Part shown: piece by piece, positions 1-11,370 of the stretch
Position numbering within the stretch: the stretch's first letter is position 1
Layout: every line of letters starts with the position of its first letter
Assembly (NCBI GenBank): GCA_949825025.1
Contig: OX463783.1
Location: forward strand, 29,839,324-29,903,323
Origin: Siphlonurus alternatus
Lineage: Eukaryota > Arthropoda > Insecta > Ephemeroptera > Siphlonuridae
Direction: 5' to 3'
Length of the DNA: 64,000 nucleotides
The notes under the pieces: model-generated
Told to the model about the DNA's origin: nothing
The model's input: the letters and a program-made list of their open reading frames with translations, nothing else
Database searches by the model: none
Position numbers and translations under genes: made by a program

Positions 1-1491
1 TCTTCCAGACTTTGTTTTTAAGAAAAATTAATAATAAATAAATAAAAAAGTAAAATAAAAAATAATTAGACACTAAAATGTAGAATAGTAAAAAATATAA
101 ATTTGTATGTAGTGTAATAAATGGTAAAAAAAAAAAAAAAAAAACTTATTAACAACTAACCCCGCGATCATTAAAAACATTTTTTTCCGTTGAATTGTTT
201 TGTAATAGTAAATATTAAATAATAATTATTATTAGTCTTTTATCAATAATAATAAATAATAGTAAGTTATAAAGTTGTGCTCCAAACGGCTGTATCGCTG
301 TATTGAAGGTAGAGTTTTGCTCGTTGAAAAATCCTGCATGCCTCTCATGTTAGCGAGTGCGAGAGCCCCCCGAATGAAAAGTACATGGCAATTTTTGCCA
401 TGTATTTTTTGTTCGGGTTAGTTTTCGATTTTAAAATTTAAAAACTCCCCCTGTCTCGTGTTCTTCTTCCACAGCCCCGCGGTTGGTGGAAAAGTTGTGC
501 TGGAGGTAGGTTTTGAACCTGGAGCCTCTTGCATGCGAGGCGGGCATACTTGCACTAGGCCAACGTGGCTTATCTATAGCTAGTCGTTTCGTTCAGGTAT
601 AAAAGTTTTGACGGGAGAAGGTGAGTCACGGCGATAAGACGATCGCCGGAAATCCTTCACGAAGTTTTGTGTGACCTCGGTGGTCACGTGAGCTGGCCGC
701 TTTGACCGCAAATACAAGTCGAATGATAAAAGGGGAATATTTCAATAATGTAAACAAATGTTGTTATAATATTACGATTATAACATGCAACATGCATGTT
801 ATATTGCGAATTATTTTGCATGCAGCTATATGTTATATAATTGCATTTTATTTTATAGTTCATACCATTATGAATATTACGATGATCGCAGCCAAACTGA
901 CATAACAAGCCACAATTTTACGAGACTGTATTATATGGCTTACAATTAATTAAATTAGATTATAAAATTAAATAATAATATTGAATACATTGAATATATA
1001 TATATATATATATATTCTCATTTGAGAACTTTAAATTTTGACTTTCGTATAATTTGATACTTCCTATGTTTCTACGTCATCTCGAATTACCGCGTGACTT
1101 CAATAAAATACGCGATCTATTCTTACTCGCCTAAATCGCGATCTTTTTTTCGCGTTGCGTACTATAAATTTTCCCCTTAAAATTTTGATTTTTACGTTAT
1201 ATCGAGGAATTCAGCTTTCGAGGGACGAAAAAGTTATTATCTTGTACCTAGTTTTTCCTGTACCACGCAATGTTATTTTTGTCGGGACCGCGATCTCCTT
1301 AAAACAATATTGAATTTTACCTAACAACAAGTTGCAAAATGAGTTTTTAATAATGTAATCAATGTAATGTGTGCTTTATTTTCAATTGAAGTAATTTCCA
1401 CTGTTTGAAATGTTGTATTACAAATTTGAGTAGAGGACATTGGGTTATTTTTTGTCACTTTCTTAATAATATTTTATACTATGGTAGAGAT
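1..1491. repeat. Diverged tail of an upstream repeat unit (unit Z)
   Basis: This stretch runs directly into unit A and is a shortened, clearly diverged relative of the last third of the unit (about 6521-10360 in A): it shares the tRNA-like SINE head, the segment with GATCGCAGCCAAACTGA, the TACGTTATATCGAGG block and the stretch ending GGACATTGGGTTATTTTTTG in the same order. It lacks the 1.6-kb terminal-inverted-repeat element that ends units A and B, so its junction with unit A looks like an unoccupied version of that site. It recurs almost unchanged at 28204-29691. I see no gene in it; it also holds a poly(A) run at 126-143 and a short TA run near 995-1015. Confidence 0.85.
394..700 (-). mobile_element. 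tRNA-derived SINE-like segment (unit Z copy)
   Basis: Read on the minus strand it carries a tRNA-like pol III promoter: an A-box-like GGCCTAGTGCAAG and a B-box-like GGTTCAAAACC at tRNA spacing, with a Gly-tRNA-like body between them. Left of the head on the + strand lies the body, ending near a TACATGGCA/TGCCATGTA palindrome. No clear poly(A) tail or target duplication is visible. Confidence 0.55.
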
Positions 1492-1577
1492 AACGCCGAA
1501 CAGCTGTTCGACGTACTTCCCTTTGATTAACATGTAAACCTTAGCAAATTAAAAAAAAAAATGCTGAAATTTTTTTG

Positions 1578-1783
1578 AGAGGCAGATATTAGTGCCTTAA
1601 AGCCATAGAAAAAATTTCCAAACAATTTAACGAGCCGATTTTTTTTAATTTATATTTTTTATTTTCAGCATAGGTTTTTAATTTCCCATGGAGAGACAAA
1701 CTAAGAATTTAATTTAAAAAAAAGCGGCTCGTTAAATTGTTTTGAAATTTTTTCTATGGCTTTAGGCTCTAATATCTGCCTCT
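1578..1783. mobile_element. Foldback MITE-like element, unit A copy
   Basis: Inverted repeat with arms of about 75 bases, starting AGAGGCAGATATTAG and ending with the complement, around a loop containing CCCATGGAGAG. The arms differ at a few positions and no convincing target duplication flanks them. It sits at the same place in all four units, so it predates the amplification. Confidence 0.8.
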
Positions 1784-3426
1784 AAAAAAAAAAGAAAATC
1801 AGAATTTTTGCTGCAGTTGCTGCTGCGAGTGGCGTACTTTGAGCTGCCTACCCCCAGGGGTAGTATAATAGTGTTGTATTCAGTTTTATTATAATTGTGT
1901 TGTATAATAGATAGCAAGCATTAAGGATTATTGTCACTATTGTAATTAGTTTTGTTAGCAAAAAAGTTTAAAAGTTAGATCATATAATACATAGGGTTAG
2001 ATCAAATCATAAATAACAAAATGACTTCACTCTCGATCTCATTAAAAAAAATTATTATTTGGTCCAGTTTTTGAGAATTTAATTTTTTTTTTAGTTGAAA
2101 ATCATGCTGATTTGATTTAACTAATGGCCGCTGTATTTCCAATGATATTCTCACCACAATATTTTTGCTCCATTTTTTTTTTTTTTTTTTTTGCTGCATG
2201 AAAATTTATAATAAAATTAAGGAAGGTTTACTATAATAAAATTTTCAGAGTGATTCCTAAGATCAGTGACAATAATCATACTTTCATATCTTTCTGCATG
2301 GTAAACTTGGCAGATTTTTCTTTCTTTAAATAATTTCGAGATCTTCGATCTAAATAAAATTAATTTCAATTTTTTATTGGAAAAAATATTGTAAAAATTT
2401 TCATATTATGTCAATCTTTGGGAAGTCTTCTTTTTTTTGTGACTATATTATTTGTATTTTCTCTTGAAAAAAATCAAATTCTAAAATTTCTGCATTAATT
2501 TCTACATCTTTTGTAATTATATAGGCGCATATATTTTCTTTTTCATTTTCTTTTTAATATTTTTCAACGGTTGGTGTTGTTCCGACTACATTCATCCTTC
2601 ATCCAATCACCATCAAAATTTTTGCAAACAGATGAGAAATTACCCCATCTTTTGTCTAATAAAATTGCAGACATTAATTGATCGCGTCACATGAGAAAAT
2701 GGAAATTATAAAAAAGAAAAGAAAAATTATTTGAAAGGTAGGCGCCTTAATTTTCTAAAATCTATAATTGTATTGATATTTGTCGATATAGTACAGTTAC
2801 TTCCCCTCGAATAATCGCCAGTCCTTTCAGCCTGTACAGTACTACGCACAATGAATTTGTTACTACTGTTTCCAATTCATTTGAAAAAACTCATTATTCA
2901 TTAGTAAATCACATTTTTAAAGGTGAAAAAATTATTCTAATAAAAAGAATATTAATAATTTTGCATTAAAACTATATTAATTTTGATTTTTAGATGATTC
3001 GATAATATAGTGACATTTTAATTTATATTTGTTTTATTTTGCCATAGACTGTACTTTCATTTCGTAAATAAACTTGCGCATTCCGCCATGTTAAATATTA
3101 GCCGGTAACTTTTTCTCCCGAAATAATATCTTTTTTGAGACTATTTTTGGTGATTACTTATTACTGTAAGTAAATGCATGTATTTTGTTATATGCTGAAC
3201 CTATTTTATGATATTTCGACTCATTTATTAGTCTTACTGCATTACTGTATCACGCTGTAAACTGTATGCATACCGTCTTGGGCCTGGCGGAGTTGTATGC
3301 AATGAATACAGTATGATACAGTATGCATACTGTAGCCATGTCATATTTCTGCTTTCTTCTGCTTTGTATTCGGGGGCTTGTTTGTACCAATCTAATACTA
3401 ACACTACATAATATATGATATGATAC

Positions 3427-3558
3427 TATAGTAGAACCATCATATGGTCAGCGCTGTCACTTTGACGAGCCAAGCCGGCGGCTGCAGGCTCCATACCAGC
3501 TAGCTGCCGGCTTGCCTCGTCAAAGTGACAGCGCTGACCATATGATGGTTCTACTATA
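3427..3558. repeat. 132-bp long hairpin, unit A copy
   Basis: Arms of about 53 bases beginning TATAGTAGAACCATC pair with one mismatch around a loop of about 25 bases. The arm core (GTCAGCGCTGTCACTTTGACG) is much more GC-rich than its surroundings. A transcript would fold into a long near-perfect stem. The compact form and TATA ends also fit a short MITE. Confidence 0.9.
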
Positions 3559-3840
3559 TGTATGTAGTGTGTTGTACAGAAACATGGGACTAGATATAAT
3601 TAATTTGCAAAGATCTTATAAGCCGAATTCTGCTGTAAAAGTAACATTCAAAATTAAAATTTATCTTATTTGAATCCTTTTCTTTCGTAAAATCTTCAAT
3701 CCAAAATTTTTCTTCTTTCATGATATCTGCACGGTCCAATTTTGCAAGCAAAGTATATTTAATTCCAATTGCAGTATGTTGCTGTATATTTTTTAAGTAC
3801 ATAAAAGCAGTATGCATTGCGCATACTATAGCTTCAATTT

Positions 3841-3993
3841 ATGGACTCCTGACGACGAGCTGGTTCCATTGGACTGGCTACTGAACCCTCTAGCTATGAA
3901 AATTCCTTCCATGAATAACAAAAAGAAATTCATCATAGAAGGTTCAGTAGCCAGTTCAATGGACTCCTGACGACGAGCTGGTTCCATTGGACT
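3841..3993. repeat. 35-bp direct repeat bracketing a small inverted repeat
   Basis: A 35-base sequence starting ATGGACTCCTGACGACG occurs at 3841-3875 and again at 3959-3993. Between the copies GGCTACTGAACC pairs with GGTTCAGTAGCC. The same arrangement occurs in units B, C and D with a GAC-to-GAA difference in B and D that helps trace their history. Confidence 0.8.
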
Positions 3994-4054
3994 TGCTGTT
4001 GGGCAATTTCCTGTATGAGAAGATCCTAACACTCTCTCTCTCTCTCTCTCACAG

Positions 4055-4156
4055 GATGGCAAGTGAAATGTACCCCAACCTAGCCGAAGGATGTGAGCCG
4101 CCCAGTAGCTTCGTGTTCGAGAGACGACATCAAACCTGACCGTCCATCAGAGAAAC
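4055..4156 (+). pseudogene. Dync1h1: Exon-like block, probable decayed dynein AAA2 exon (unit A)
   Basis: An exon-like block between a strong acceptor, a long CT run ending CACAG, and a good donor, GTGAGT. One frame reads YPNLAEGCEPPSSFVFE and then stops. This resembles the cytoplasmic dynein segment with LPN, E, PP and FE that lies immediately before the residues encoded by the next exon at 5728. The resemblance is weak, the frame is broken after GATGGCAAG, and about 35 bases follow the FE codons before the donor, as if the original donor had been lost. It could be an unrelated exon; its position just upstream of the clear AAA2 exon is the main support. Confidence 0.4.
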
Positions 4157-4225
4157 GTGAGTGTTCCCTCAGTCACATCAGGATAATCGTCTCCTTCAGT
4201 AACCGTGGAGCTCTACTCGTTGTTA

Positions 4226-4445
4226 GTTAACAAATTATTGTTGGTAATGTCTGTCACGTGAAGTGAAAAACAAACATGGGACGGTTGATTTACATGTTAA
4301 CTTAAGGGTAATTGTTGAGTGTTGACTAGCGCCAACAATGTCATTACGTTCTCTGCTCTGGTGGTGAAATCAGACACTACATCGTCCCATGTTTAACAAT
4401 GAAAAAGGCTTCATGCGACAGACATTATAAACAATGGTTTGTTAC
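4226..4445. mobile_element. Foldback element, unit A copy
   Basis: Imperfect inverted ends: left GTTAACAAATTATTG with TAATGTCTGTCACGTGAAG, right the complement of GGTAACAAACCATTG with TAATGTCTGTCGCATGAAG; an inner pair CATGGGACG/CGTCCCATG continues the stem. It lies in the intron just after the exon-like block and is present in all four units. Confidence 0.75.
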
Positions 4446-5727
4446 CACCATTGATTGCTTCTTAACAGTGTATTGAGAAAGCATTTTATTTATATATTTT
4501 TTTATTTACAATTTTATTCCGATTAATTGGAGTCTTTAAGTCAGCTGATTTTGTGGTGTTCCCACCGTCCTATCTAAGCTAGCCTATGTAAAAAAATTGA
4601 ATTTGCTTTTTTGGCATACAAGAAATTTTAGAGAAAAATTAGTTCTTGGTTTTATTAAACACAAATAGTGTACAGATATGATTATACATAAATAAATAGA
4701 TACATAATTAGACATAGAAACATACACGCAAAATTATGGAACAGAATCACTGAACTATATTCTATGGAAAGCTAACGCTCGCTCTTCTACACCCTCCGCG
4801 CTGAGACAAAAAAAAGTTTCTCCTTTTACCACTACAGCTGATCCCTTAACATGAAATAACGTTGAAAAGGTCTGACCTTCCTACTATAGTGGGAAGAAAT
4901 CAGCTGGCAGGCAGGTAGAAGCATTTTTATTTGCTTCAAACCCTAGTGTGTAGTCTCGCCCCCTGAACAAAATATTAAAAAAATTGCTAAAAATTGAAAA
5001 ATTAGTTCTTGGTTCATTATCAGGGGGCGTAGGAGATGGTTTCAAATTCATTGCTGTAACAGTTACCGAGAAAAAATTCAAATTTTCTAACATGGTGGCT
5101 TATGGAGAAAATTTTCCTGCCAAAGAGCACTTGTAGCATTATTTTTCTGTGATTGAAAAAGACCACATCATTAATTGCTGGTCAAAACGTGTCAATAAGT
5201 ATTTGTAAGTGCTATCAAGATTCATTTGCTGTGGACATTTCGTTGTGGTAAGGTTTGTTGGTATTTTGTCCCTATCTATTTCATTAAATTTATATATCCA
5301 ACACTAATGGTTCCTCTTTCGTCATTACATTATAATAGTAATGATTAACGATAAATCTCAGTTACTGCTGGAGTCAAAGAATGTTTCCCTGCAAAAGAAT
5401 TGAATGAAATAAATTTTAAAAAATCGAGAATGTTCTAAAACTTAATCACTTATGGTTTGAGCAAATTCATACCTTGCAGCTTTCTTACAACAGCTCCATT
5501 TCCGGTTTTCGTCCATAAGGCCAATGTTAAACTTCTACCTCAGTTTTCACAAAACTGATAACACAGATTTGCTTCAAAATTTGTATGCCACCTATTAATG
5601 GTGAGTTCTAAGTCCCCTGCAAGTCTTGTTGCATTCAGGCAGTACGATTGCAAGATCTAAACCTACTGAGATTCATCCTTTATGACATTTTCTCCTTTCT
5701 CACCTGACATGTTTCTGTGTCTGGCAG

Positions 5728-5893
5728 GTCCAACACCTCAAGTCTGGGATGCTGATGACCGTGTCTGGCTGAGGGATGGTGTGGTTCAGCGATGACGATC
5801 TTTCAACGTAGATGATGGTTGAGAGCATCTTGAGCCACCTGCGACACATCCCGCTGGACAAGGAAGGACTAGAACCTGTCGCCCGCTCTCAAG
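5728..5893 (+). pseudogene. Dync1h1: Cytoplasmic dynein heavy chain AAA2 exon, disabled (unit A)
   Basis: This exon follows the acceptor TCTGGCAG and ends CAAG before GTCTG. In one continuous frame it reads VQHLK, then GMVWFSDDDLST, then ILSHLRHIPLDK. That matches the C-terminal part of the AAA2 module of cytoplasmic dynein heavy chain, where insects have [23 protein letters not shown] followed by the LRSIPL segment. Dynein heavy chain is the motor subunit of the minus-end-directed microtubule motor. Two in-frame stops break it: TGA at 5770-5772, at the Cys of SRCG, and TAG at 5809-5811. The ATLATVSR part is degraded to GMLMTVSG. Length and splice phase are otherwise intact. Unit B has the same stops, so they predate the duplication. 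Confidence 0.88.
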
Positions 5894-6520
5894 GTCTGTT
5901 TCCACAATAGTGAAGTGTTTTTACGTGTTTTTAATTTATCTGCTTCGGTTATTAATGCTTTTTCGGGACAAAAATTATTAAGGAAAATAACTTTAAAAAT
6001 GTTAATTATACATTTTAGGTAGTATGGATCTATCGTTTTTGAACCCCTTGGTGATGCTAGTGACAGGATAGACATTAGAAATGCTGGGCTATTTTAATTT
6101 AGTTGCAACTCAAAAAATGACCTTGGCAACGCTAGGGGGCAGAATTATATTCTAATAATCAGGGATATGCATTATTTTCTGGTACTGTTTTTGTTTCTAA
6201 TTTCTGATTTGCTCCAAAGTAGTTGTTGATTTTTTTGTGATGAGCCAATCACAGAGTAGAAAAAATTCAACTTTTAAATTAACGTTAAATTCCATTGGTT
6301 GGAATTGACCAATGAAAAGAAAGTTAGTTTAAACCTCAAAAAGATACTTTTGTTATTGGTAGCCTTCATCGATTTAAAAATCATCGTTTAGAGCTTAAAT
6401 ATATTACTCTTAATGGACACGATTCACTAAGCAATTAGTCAGGTTTTTAACCACATTTAGCTTAACTACGTTTAACTAAGGTGGTATATGTAGCACGTAA
6501 AACAGGTATAGTTAAAATTG

Positions 6521-6826
6521 TTGCCATGTATTTTTTGTTCGGGGTAGTTTTCAATTTTGAAATTTAAAAACTCCTCCTGTCTCGTGTTCCTCTTCCACTG
6601 CCCCCCGGTTGGTGGAAAAGTCGTGCTGGAGGTACGTTTTGAACCTGGAGCCTCTTGCATGCCAGGCGGGCATTCTTGCACTAGGCCACCGTGGCTTATC
6701 TATAGCTGGTCGTTTCGTTCAGGTTTAAAAGTTTTGACGGGAGAAGGTGAGTCACGGCGATAAGACGAACGCCGGAAATCCTTCACGAAGTTTTGTGTGA
6801 CCTCGGTGGTCACGTGAGCTGGCCGC
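6521..6826 (-). mobile_element. tRNA-derived SINE-like segment, unit A copy
   Basis: On the minus strand, GGTGGCCTAGTGCAAG (A box, 6690-6675) and GGTTCAAAACGTACC (B box, 6645-6631) bracket GCCCGCCTGGCATGC, which resembles a glycine tRNA anticodon arm. The B box in this copy has lost its closing CC compared with the copy at 394-700. Confidence 0.55.
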
Positions 6827-8420
6827 CTTAGATTGCAAATACAAATCATATAATAAAACGGGATTTTATTATTACCTTGAAATGTTATTTATAGATTCTT
6901 ATTGATTTTGTAATTTTTTGAAATTGCAGAAAGTGTTGTGGTATAATATTGCGATGGATTATGTTAAAATTATGTAGTTTAAATTGTTAGAATTGAGAGT
7001 ATAGAAGTTTCATTATAACAACAAGGAAAGAAAATTATATGTTGATCGATTATAATTATAATTAATAATAATTTAAAAATCTTTAATAAATAGGTCGAAA
7101 CGTGAACAATGATTCAGTCAGTGACTTAATTGCTTCAGATTATATTTGCATTATTTATAGCTTTGAAAAAATCCGCAATATTTTAAGGCTTAACCTGAGA
7201 TATTCGGACGAAAAAAGTCGTATCGACAGATGTTCTTGAAATTAATTTGGTAGACTTACAACAATTGTCCAAATACTACTGATTTTTTTTAGATTTTTTT
7301 AACCGTTGGTTTAATTATAATTAATTTATTCAAATGTGTATTTTGTATCCTTTCAATGTTAAATTTTTAAATCAACATTGCACAAAAACGGCTCGAGAAT
7401 TTTTTTAGAATTTTACATGGATTAAAAGCTAATTTTTTGGACTATTTTTCTGAATAGTTTTCATATATTTCGAACCGTGGCGATGATCGTTTCTGATATG
7501 TCCTAAGAAACTTGGCAACGCTCTCAAGGACTGTACTTACCACCCCCTCCTAATCTTTTATTCGCATTACTATTGCAACAGTGTTGTCAGATTTGCAGGT
7601 GTAGCCACGCCTCTTGACCTTGACAGACAAATTCTCAGGTTATACCTTAAATGAGAATTAAATTTATTATAAAAGTATTTGAAATGAAAACTTTCATTTT
7701 TACATCTTTTTACGTAATTTTTACTTTGCATAATTTTATGAATATTAATAAATTTCAAATTTAAATATAATAATAATAATAATAAGTTTGGTTAATTTAC
7801 TGTATTTTTTCATGTAATTATATTAAACCTCCTCTTGGTTATTGCAAATTATTTTGTTGCTGTTATGTAATTGCATTTTACTATAATCGATATAATATAA
7901 TTAATGATTGTGATCGAAGCCAAACTGATACAAACGTAACACGTTTTTGAGACTGAATTATATTAATATAACATAGTTAATTTAGATTAAATGATTTATG
8001 TGATACAGTACATAAAAATTATGATTAAAAAATTAATAAAGGCATAATAATTACATTAAACAATATAATATTAATGTCGCCTTCACAAGTTGCAATTGAC
8101 TATATATTGCAAGTGATAAGGCTGCAAGAGAAGCACGTCAGCTCCATAGTTCATCGTAACCTTTCGTTGCTTGACGAAGAATATATTATACTGTATAATA
8201 CATATTGCTTGTTAGTTAAATACTTTTTTTATTTAATTTCCACTATTTTATTCTTTAAACTATTGTGTGCTTTGCAATTGGACTGCCTGATCAGTATAGT
8301 CTGTTTTGAATATTAAATACAAATAAATAACTAAAGAATTATTATACCTGAATTTGAAAGTCGTAATGCAAATTTCGTGATTTACTTAGCAACACTTACG
8401 CTACCGGTAGTGTCTGTCTA

Positions 8421-8760
8421 ATGGACAACCTGCATGAAAAAGATTTATTGCAGAAATGAATAGAGGGCACTAAATTATGCAACTCTGAATTTTTTCAGAT
8501 TTTTTTGAGACCCAGAACTATTTTTAAATAATTTTTGAAAGTTCTGTAAGCTAAGTTGGCACCCCTGAATCCTTAATATAAAGGATAAGACCGAGACGCC
8601 TATTAACGCCTCCAGGAGGCGTGGCCGTACTTTCAACAATAATTAAAAAATCGTTCTGAATTTCAAAAAAAAAAAAAAAAATCTGAAAAAATTCAGAGTA
8701 GCATAATTTGGTACCCTCTATGCATTTCTGCAATAAAAATTTTTCATTTAGGTTGTCCAT
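8421..8760. mobile_element. Foldback element of the F1 family, unit A copy
   Basis: Ends with ATGGACAACCT inverted as AGGTTGTCCAT; arms of about 100 bases share TTTATTGCAGAAATG, TAGAGGG and CTGAATTTTTTCAG. Related elements, often with ends AATGGAGTATC, lie in the introns at 34814, 37966 and 38437. A run of A at 8666-8682 lies in one arm. No ORF. Confidence 0.8.
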
Positions 8761-8889
8761 TTGTAAGTTAAGGCCTGTATGATCCCTTTATTAATGCATG
8801 TCTTTGCTTATAAAATATTTACAATGCAGTATAATGGCGAAATCATCAATTAATCTGCAGTAATTTAAAATAAGGAGAATAATTTATGC

Positions 8890-8970
<81 letters not shown>

Positions 8971-9000
8971 TATATATACAGTATATATATATATATATAT
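8890..9000. repeat. AT dinucleotide microsatellite, unit A
   Basis: About 110 bases of nearly pure AT/TA with two small interruptions. The unit B tract differs slightly in length, as expected for slippage. Confidence 0.95.
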
Positions 9001-10520
9001 TTAGAAAAAAAAAGTGTAATTTCAATTCGGAATGTATAATTCCTTAAATAATTCCATCGTAATTCGTGTATATCAAAGAATAATTGTGATCGTTTCTCGT
9101 ACAATAAACAACGATAATTAGTTCGATAGATTTGTCAGTTTTTGTCTGAGGGCGTTAGGATTAGGAATGTCACTTATACAGTGTAGTATAGTAGTGGGTG
9201 TATGGCTGACCGCGGTCTATTCTGAAAAACGATATCACTTCCTGTGACTCACTGCTGTGTCATTTGGTCGCCAGCAAGGATCATGAAAACATCGTTTTAT
9301 TTCGTCGTAAATTTGTCATATATTTACTTGTCTTTATAACTGAAGTGCAAGTTAAATTATTACATTTGGTTAATGTACTGTATTATAGCGAATTGTTTTT
9401 TTTTTTTTTTTTTTTAATTGGAGTGCAAAACATATATGGCTGTCTGTGCGTAGGCAATAAAAACTGTGGTAAGTGAATTGTTATTGTTCATGTTTTTAAT
9501 TTTATAATATTTTTATTATATTTTTGAATATATTTTTTATATTTATAACCTTTTTTTTTAACGATACGTACAACACGTACAACATCAAGCAATTTCTAGT
9601 TTCTAAGTCCCATTTGACCAGTTTGATGCAGAAGCCCTGTTTGACTGTTATGGCTTTCAATTTTTTTCCATTTATAAAAAAAGTTTGTAAATTGCATATT
9701 TTTTCAGTATTAAAACGAAGTTTTGTGTTTTATTTTTCGTTTTATTATGTTATTAGTTCTCATTTGAGAACTTTAATTATTGACTTTCGTCGTGTAAAAT
9801 TTCGTGATTTGCTGTGTTATATATATTTTGGAGTTGCAGGCTAAAATATGTAGCATAAGATTTTTGCCTCATTATTTTTTTATATATGATATATAATATA
9901 TTTCTTACGTTTCTACGTCATCTTGAATTACCGCGTGTGACTTCAATAAAATATGCCATCTATTTAATAAATTTAATTCTTCCTCGCCAAAATCGTAATC
10001 TTTATTTTCTCGCGTTGCGTACTTTTATTTTTCCCCTTAAAAATTGGCTTTTTACGTTATATCGAGGACTTCAGATTCCGAGGGACGAAAAAGTTATTAT
10101 CTTGTACTGTACCTAGTTTTTCCTGTCCCACGCAATGTTCTTTTTGTCGGGACCGCGATCTCCTTAAAACAATATTGAATTTTACCTAACAACAGGTTGC
10201 ATAATGAGAGTTTTTAATAATGTATAATGTGCGCTTTTAATTGTATAAAATTCTTTATTTTCAATTGCAGTAATTTCCACTGTTTGAAATGTTGCATTAC
10301 AAATTTGAGTAGAGGACATTGGGTTATTTTTTGTCACTTTCTTAATAATTTTTGACATTATTTAAATCAAGGGGAAGGACACTGTCACATCATATGAAGT
10401 TTTTCCATTTCTTCCTATGTATCTTTCTTGCTTGTGTGTTTACTATTTTTACGACTATGAAATCACAGTGTTTTGTATAATACCATTTCAAAGATTTTTT
10501 ACGTTTAAGAGAAAATAATA

Positions 10521-10830
10521 CGCCCAATGTTAAAAAAAAAAATACCTCGCATGAAAATGATGAAAAAACTAAATAATATGTTCTCCTCTTCATCCCCTAT
10601 CAGTAGATAAAATATCAGGTGTACAAATTCGAGCTAATTTGACTAAATTAACATAGAAATTCCATATTTTTCCATGGTTTTAATTTTAAAAATGTCAATT
10701 TTAAAAATTCATAACTCCAAAACTAGCTCGAATTTGTATAATATACCTGATATTTTAGCTACTGATGTAAAGGAGAACATTATCTAATTTTCAGGTGTTT
10801 CATTTTTTTTTTTTTTTTAATATTAGGCGT
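10521..10830. mobile_element. Nested foldback inside the 1.6-kb element
   Basis: Left end CGCCCAATGTT pairs with the right end AATATTAGGCG; the arms share TGTTCTCCT, CAGTAG, AAATATCAGG and AAATTCGAGCTA around a short loop. A second copy at 43726-45066, split by two later insertions, helps define its limits. The unit B copy is at 20999-21308. Confidence 0.75.
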
Positions 10831-11009
10831 GTTACCTTAACCATAAAAGGGTTGACATCATGACGTAACTCAAGGTCCTGTAAATTGAAAAAAAAAAAAA
10901 AAAAAAAAAAAATTATCTATTACCCACACCTAGCTTTTCATTACTTTAATCTACACAAAAAATTTATATAATTAAATCGGGAGAACACTCTCTAATGTAC
11001 GTGAAGTGA

Positions 11010-11370
11010 GCCCCCCAACTTTCAGCACTAATTCCAAAATTAGGTGCAGTAATAAGTGCTCAATTAGTGCTAATTAGTGCCGTATGACACACATCAGCCC
11101 TCCTCTAAACACAAGTTCAAATCAAATTTGAATGATGGGCCCACTTCAAGGCAGCCCCCCCACTTACAGTACTATATAATTCCAATTTTGGGTGCAATAA
11201 TTAGTGCTCGATTAGTGCTAATTAGTACCGTAAAAAGTTTTGCTCCAGCTCAGTATCTTCAATTTCAAATAACATGAAACACATGAGAGCAGCGCTCCCC
11301 TCCTCCCCAAACCTGCAAGTTTTGCTGCAAGGATTCAAAAATTAAGTGAAATTAAAAGAACTCAATTAGT
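11010..11370. repeat. Degenerate tandem repeat with AATTAGTGCT motifs
   Basis: Two copies about 140 bases apart (from 11011 and 11152) share a C-run, a TTCCAA segment and paired AATTAGTGCT/GATTAGTGCT motifs followed by a CCGTA; a third, poorer copy begins near 11290. Unit B has the same at 21488-21848. Confidence 0.7.

Noticed and set aside
6631..6700. Functional tRNA gene
   Set aside because: The A and B boxes are present, but acceptor and anticodon stems do not pair and the sequence is fused to a SINE-like body.
9524..9844. 106-codon hydrophobic open frame, also at 20002-20322
   Set aside because: It is AT-rich, made largely of F, Y and I codons from T-rich DNA, and is identical in A and B only because the units are recent copies.
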